Positions 60,832 through 64,000 of a DNA stretch of 64,000 nucleotides are shown here, piece by piece. The DNA lies in the NCBI GenBank assembly GCA_003248965.1, contig QFQU01000009.1, forward strand, positions 106,738 to 170,737, written 5' to 3'. Origin of the DNA: Brevundimonas sp. GTDB taxonomy: Bacteria; Pseudomonadota; Alphaproteobacteria; Caulobacterales; Caulobacteraceae. The notes under the pieces were generated by a model. It saw nothing but the letters and a program-made list of their open reading frames with translations, was not told the DNA's origin and searched no databases. Every line of letters begins with the position of its first letter. Position 1 is the stretch's first letter. The position numbers and the translations under genes are program-made.

Positions 60832-61158
60832 TCAATCCTTGGCGCAGAAGTGGGCGTACAGAACGCCCATGATCTCGATCGCCGCTGGATGGGCGATGAA
60901 ATAGGTCAGGGTGCGGTGGTCACGACGAAAGTCGACGACGCCCTCGTCCTTCAGCTTGGCCAGGTGCTGGGACATGGAGGTGGGGGCCACGCCTGTTTCC
61001 TCGATCAGGGTCGAGACGTTTCGTTCCCCCTGAGCCAGGGCGCACAGGATCAGCAACCGATGGGGATTGGCCAGACTTTTCAGAAAGGCCGCGGCCGCGT
61101 CCGCGCGGGGCGGCAGGGCGTCGGACAGATCAGCGGCCAGAGCGTCTTTACATTTCAT
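60832..61158 (-). CDS. ArsR-family repressor with two cysteines (BigR/SqrR-like)
   Basis: The 108-residue winged-helix repressor contains LANPHRLLILCALAQGE (Cys39), the recognition helix APTSMSQHLAKLKDEGV, and Cys105 in the C-terminal HFCAKD. BigR/SqrR-type sensors use two cysteines near residues 41 and 107 to detect persulfides. The matching spacing and flanking rhodanese genes support a sulfur-sensing role. A third Cys (Cys3) is extra. Metal-type ArsR motifs (ELCVCDL) are absent. Confidence 0.85.
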   Translation of the reverse strand: MKCKDALAADLSDALPPRADAAAAFLKSLANPHRLLILCALAQGERNVSTLIEETGVAPTSMSQHLAKLKDEGVVDFRRDHRTLTYFIAHPAAIEIMGVLYAHFCAKD

Positions 61159-61188
61159 GTTTCAATCATATCATAAAAACACAAAATG
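61151..61188. promoter_or_regulatory. AT-rich operator candidate between ArsR-type gene and AhpD-like gene
   Basis: The divergent gap holds CATTTCATGTTT (61151-61162) and AAACACAAAATG (61177-61188), a 12-bp dyad with two mismatched pairs around a 14-base AT-rich spacer. It overlaps the repressor start codon, as a divergent autoregulatory site might. The call is moderate to weak. Confidence 0.4.
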
Positions 61189-61202
61189 AAAAGGAGGCCC
61201 TC

Positions 61203-61550
61203 ATGGCCAAGGACTATACGGCGCTGACGCGCGACATCTCGGCCTATATCGGCGAACTACGCCGTGCCCAGCCCGAGCCGATGCAGGCCTTTTCAGCCCT
61301 GGCGAAGGGGGCTTCGGCGGAGGGGGCGGTCGACAAGAAGACGAAGGAGCTGATCGCCCTGGCCATCGGCGTGACCCAGCGTTGCGACGGCTGCATCGGC
61401 TTTCACGCCAAGGCGCTGAAAGACCTGGGGGCGAGCCGCGACGAGATCGCCGAGGTCATGGCCATGTGCGTCTATATGGGCGGCGGACCGGCGCTGATGT
61501 ATGCGGCCGACGCCCTGAGGCCGTTCGACCAGTTCGCCGAGGCGGCCTAG
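61203..61550 (+). CDS. Carboxymuconolactone decarboxylase family (AhpD-like) protein
   Basis: The 115-residue protein has the AhpD redox motif RCDGCIGFH (Cys61, Cys64, His68) in an all-helical CMD fold, with TKELIALAIG before it. AhpD-like proteins have thiol peroxidase or disulfide reductase activity. AAGGAGG precedes the ATG. It is divergent from the two-cysteine repressor and convergent with the next rhodanese (CTAG overlap), which points to oxidative or reactive-sulfur stress. Confidence 0.9.
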   Translation: MAKDYTALTRDISAYIGELRRAQPEPMQAFSALAKGASAEGAVDKKTKELIALAIGVTQRCDGCIGFHAKALKDLGASRDEIAEVMAMCVYMGGGPALMYAADALRPFDQFAEAA

Positions 61551-61882
61551 CGGTCGGCGAAGATCACGGGAAGGCCGGCCGCGTGCCAGGCCTGGATGCC
61601 GCCGGTCAGGTTGAAGACCGGCTGGCCCTGGGCGGCGGTTGGGCCGACGAAGGCGCAGACCTGATGGCTGCGCCCGCCCTTCAGGCATTGGACGATGATT
61701 TTCTTGTCGGCGGGCATGTCCAGCGCCTCCCAGGCGGCGGGCATCTGGCTGAGCGGGGCCAGGATGGCGCCGTCGATGCGGGCGGCGGCGAACTCGTCCG
61801 GCTCTCGCACGTCGATCAGCACCGCCTCGCCGGCTTCCAGCCAGGCGGCGGCTTCGTCCACGGTGACGGTCGAGACGGTCAT
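61547..61882 (-). CDS. Rhodanese-like sulfurtransferase, single domain
   Basis: The 111-residue protein has IDVREPDEF and the active-site loop VQCLKGGRS (Cys66). It is similar to the rhodanese domain of the membrane-bound neighbour, suggesting a shared origin. The start overlaps the terC stop by four bases. It probably handles sulfane sulfur with the nearby genes. Confidence 0.92.
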   Translation of the reverse strand: MTVSTVTVDEAAAWLEAGEAVLIDVREPDEFAAARIDGAILAPLSQMPAAWEALDMPADKKIIVQCLKGGRSHQVCAFVGPTAAQGQPVFNLTGGIQAWHAAGLPVIFADR

Positions 61883-62688
61883 GCGGCGGGCTCCGGCGCG
61901 GCGACCGTCGTGGGCGGAGGGGCGTCGACCGTCCCGCCGTGGCGTCGGTGCTTGGCGACCTCTTCGGGTTTGATGTCCAGCAGGGCGGGGGCGGCGGCGT
62001 TGAACCGTTCGGTGTTGTCGGTGCGCACGATCACCTGACGCGCGCCGTCCCAGATCATGTGCAACGCGACATAGAGGACGACGACCAGGCCGATGTAGCC
62101 GATCCAGCGGAAACGGTGCAGCAGCTTGGCGATATAGGTGGCGGCGACGCCCATCAGGCCGATCGACAGGATCAGGCCGAAGACCATGACCCAGGGGTGC
62201 TCATGCGCCGCCCCTGCGACGGCCAGGACATTGTCCAGCGACATGGTGATGTCGGCGACCATGATCTGGATCAGGGCCGCGCCGAACGACTTGCGTTTGA
62301 TGCCCAGTTCCTCGGGTGACGGGCCGGTGCCGTGCTCGATGCTCATGGCCAACTGAAGTTCGGCCTCGGCCTCGGCCTGGTCGTGGGTGGCCTGTTCGCG
62401 CAGCTCGCGCCACATCTTCCAGCAGACCCAAAGCAGCAGAAGTCCGCCCGCCAGCAGCAGGCCGACCAGGGCCAGCAGTTGAACCGTGATCAGGGCGAAA
62501 CCGATCCGCATGACGACGGCGGCGGCCAGGCCGATCAGGATCGCCTTCTTGCGCTGATCCTGGGGCAGGGCGGCGGCGGCCAGACCCACGGCGACGGCGT
62601 TGTCGCCGGCCAGGACCAGATCCATCATGACGACCTGGCCCAGGGCCGTGGCCTGGCTGGCGAGTTCGGGGGAGGAGAGGAATTCCAT
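61879..62688 (-). CDS. TerC-family integral membrane protein
   Basis: The 269-residue protein has seven or so transmembrane helices and the two TerC motifs with acidic residues in helices: MDLVLAGDNAVAVG and ADITMSLDNVLAVAG. TerC/Alx proteins export manganese or support metalation of exported proteins. The loop between the halves is charged, and the C-terminus is Pro-rich. It is co-transcribed with the rhodanese by overlap and lies after rlmB. Confidence 0.92.
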   Translation of the reverse strand: MEFLSSPELASQATALGQVVMMDLVLAGDNAVAVGLAAAALPQDQRKKAILIGLAAAVVMRIGFALITVQLLALVGLLLAGGLLLLWVCWKMWRELREQATHDQAEAEAELQLAMSIEHGTGPSPEELGIKRKSFGAALIQIMVADITMSLDNVLAVAGAAHEHPWVMVFGLILSIGLMGVAATYIAKLLHRFRWIGYIGLVVVLYVALHMIWDGARQVIVRTDNTERFNAAAPALLDIKPEEVAKHRRHGGTVDAPPPTTVAAPEPAA

Positions 62689-62719
62689 GCCCGCTCTCTA
62701 GCCGCGCCGCGACCGTCTG

Positions 62720-63604
62720 TCAGCCGCGTTGCGCGCGGGCGGCCTCGTACAGGGCCACGGCGGCGGCGTTGGAGACGTTCAGGCTCTCGAATCCGCCCGG
62801 CATGGGGATCTTGGCCAGGACGTCGCAATGTTCGGCGACCAGTCGGCGGATGCCGTCGCCCTCCGACCCCATGACCAGGACGGTGGGCTGGCGGTCCAGC
62901 GCCTGTTCCAGCGTCTGTTCGCCCGAACCGTCCAGGCCGACTGCGCGCCAGCCCAGGTCGGCCAGCCGCTCCAGCGCGCGCGACAGATTCGTCACCCGGG
63001 CGTGGGGCAGGCGTTCGGTGGCGCCGACCGCCGCCTTGGCCAGGGCGCCCGCCAGAGCCGGGGCGTGGCGGTCCTGCACGATGATTCCCCGCGCGCCGAA
63101 GGCCAGGGCCGAGCGGAAGATGGCGCCGACATTCTGAGGGTCAGTCAGTTGGTCCAGCATGACGATGACCCCCTCGGCCGGTTCGGCAAGGTCCTCCAGC
63201 GCCACGCCTTCCAGCGGCTGGACCTTGAAGGCCAGGCCCTGATGGACCGCGCCGGGCGGCAGCATCCGGGTCAGGGTCTGGTTGTCGACGGTCTCGATCC
63301 GGTGGCCGTGGGCCAACTTGCCGTCCTCGATCTCGGCGGCGCGCTCGGGCGTAGCCAGAAGACGGCCCATGCCGCGCCGCGCGGGATTCGCCAGAGCCGC
63401 CAGAACCGGGTGGCGGCCCCACAGGAAATTATCCGCGTCGGCGCGGCTCCGGTCGGGCGAACGCTGCGGGCGCGGCGTCTCCTCGCGCCCGCCAAAGCCT
63501 TGCACGGCGGGCTTTTGGCCTCTTTCTCGCGGCCCGGAAGTGCGGCTTCCGAAAGCCTGTTTTTTACCGCTTTTACGGTCGTTGCGTTCTGATTTCGACG
63601 ACAC
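62720..63604 (-). CDS. rlmB: 23S rRNA (guanosine-2251-2'-O)-methyltransferase
   Basis: The 294-residue SPOUT enzyme methylates G2251 in the peptidyl-transferase P loop. It shows the NVGAIFRSALAFGARGI helix, MGSEGDGIRRLV and the knot motif IPMPGGFESLNVSNAAAVAL. An N-terminal basic extension (about 70 residues, Lys/Arg/Gly-rich) precedes the domain. GTG 63604 with GGAGG upstream is preferred over TTG 63634. It is the leftmost of the minus-strand genes here. Confidence 0.93.
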   Translation of the reverse strand: MSSKSERNDRKSGKKQAFGSRTSGPRERGQKPAVQGFGGREETPRPQRSPDRSRADADNFLWGRHPVLAALANPARRGMGRLLATPERAAEIEDGKLAHGHRIETVDNQTLTRMLPPGAVHQGLAFKVQPLEGVALEDLAEPAEGVIVMLDQLTDPQNVGAIFRSALAFGARGIIVQDRHAPALAGALAKAAVGATERLPHARVTNLSRALERLADLGWRAVGLDGSGEQTLEQALDRQPTVLVMGSEGDGIRRLVAEHCDVLAKIPMPGGFESLNVSNAAAVALYEAARAQRG

Positions 63605-63753
63605 TATAAGACGCCCTCCGATTTGGAGCCCCAAGGGCTTTCGGGTCTGGGCGCTCCCTCTATCGCAGAGGAGGCGGCAAGCCGAAGGCTTTTGTTTCGT
63701 CCCGCTTCTTTATGGGCGGAACGGAGGGGTCCGGCGGTTCGACAAGGCGCGCT

Positions 63754-63837
63754 GGGGGAATGTCCCGAGCGGCAAAGGGGGGGGACTGTAAATCCCCTGC
63801 GTAAGCTTCGAAGGTTCGAGTCCTTCTTCCCCCACCA
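63754..63837 (+). tRNA. tRNA-Tyr (GTA anticodon)
   Basis: The 84-base class II tRNA has acceptor GGGGGAA pairing with TTCCCCC, anticodon loop CTGTAAA (GTA) in stem GGGGA/TCCCC, a long variable arm, T-arm GAAGG-TTCGAGT-CCTTC and encoded CCA. The GTA anticodon is a Tgt substrate class. Confidence 0.98.
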
Positions 63838-63919
63838 CGCGCCTTCGACGGACACGACGGATCAGGACGACGGAGAGGAACCGGCTGCGGCGTTCCCCAA
63901 GAACTTCCGCAGTCTCCGC

Positions 63920-63993
63920 GCGGGTATAGCACAATGGTAGTGCAGCAGCCTTCCAAGCTGAGGATGTCGGTTCGATCCCGTCTACCCGCTCCA
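63920..63993 (+). tRNA. tRNA-Gly (TCC anticodon)
   Basis: The 74-base cloverleaf has acceptor GCGGGTA pairing with TACCCGC, D-arm GCAC/GTGC, anticodon loop CTTCCAA (TCC) and encoded CCA. The 82 bases before it hold nothing recognisable. In related genomes tuf and tRNA-Trp follow, beyond this window. Confidence 0.97.
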
Positions 63994-64000
63994 GGTTTTT

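Noticed and set aside
63605..63753. Promoter or terminator before tRNA-Tyr
   Set aside because: Short inverted stretches and TTGTTTC are present, but spacing does not match the consensus boxes well enough to report.

Overview
The window is a 64 kb piece of high-GC alphaproteobacterial chromosome. The gene content points to Caulobacteraceae, most probably Brevundimonas or a close relative. The signs are a Caulobacter-type flagellin end beside a FlaEY-like protein, a methionine synthase split into two genes, an alphaproteobacterial direct-repeat LexA box before ssb, a TonB-dependent receptor, DUF1489, TamA/TamB, and a GyrA quinolone region with Ala and Met at the Ser83 and Asp87 positions. The assignment rests on reading the sequence only. 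I see no prophage, insertion sequence, plasmid, CRISPR or biosynthetic island: this is core chromosome, with tightly packed genes, many 4-base overlaps and frequent TTG/GTG starts.

Layout. 1-4.2 kb: flagellin C-terminus, a FlaEY-like beta-propeller protein and two envelope proteins. 4.2-9.2 kb: SOS-boxed ssb, an overlapping three-gene cluster (DCC thiol oxidoreductase, SDR-DoxX fusion, DUF2269), an EamA transporter, DUF1003 and a Cu/Zn superoxide dismutase. 9.2-17.8 kb: gyrA, a class IV PLP enzyme, coaD, two tandem secreted cyclophilins, Ppx/GppA, HspQ and phenylalanine hydroxylase. 17.8-24.1 kb (minus strand): an arginine succinyltransferase operon (M20 hydrolase, astA, astD, astB, MFS carrier). 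24.2-32.7 kb: a membrane protein, an ArsC-like protein, tamB, tamA, a lipoprotein and an AMACR-type CoA-transferase. 32.7-40.2 kb: tRNA-Lys, a lipoprotein gene broken by an amber codon, a Tgt that lacks its zinc cysteines, a nucleotidyltransferase-like protein, a HExxH protein, uridine kinase, an acyl-CoA ligase, DUF1499 and an MBL hydrolase. 40.2-44 kb: a TonB receptor and a secreted protein. 44-49.8 kb (minus strand): a methionine-cycle operon (SahR-like ArsR-methyltransferase, metF, metH1, metH2) behind a near-perfect 22-bp palindrome. 49.8-60.3 kb: an EF-hand protein, a 2-hydroxyacid dehydrogenase, ettA, two 2OG-Fe(II) oxygenase-like proteins, a biotin carboxylase subunit, a small monooxygenase, DUF1489, a MATE exporter and metG. 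60.3-64 kb: a rhodanese/ArsR/AhpD-like sulfur-redox cluster, TerC, rlmB, tRNA-Tyr and tRNA-Gly.

Functional links. Three metabolic units stand out. The ast operon degrades arginine, with an M20 hydrolase where AstE would be expected. The SahR-like/metF/metH operon remethylates homocysteine. A two-cysteine ArsR repressor lies between rhodanese and CXXC peroxidase-like genes and may sense persulfide.

Most unusual points. Tgt has Ala/Ala/Ser in place of the three zinc-binding cysteines. An amber codon interrupts an otherwise open lipoprotein gene. Seven of eleven convergent gene pairs overlap by exactly four bases through shared stop codons. I found no clearly new multi-gene system such as a defence island, and no gene-free stretch longer than about 260 bases.
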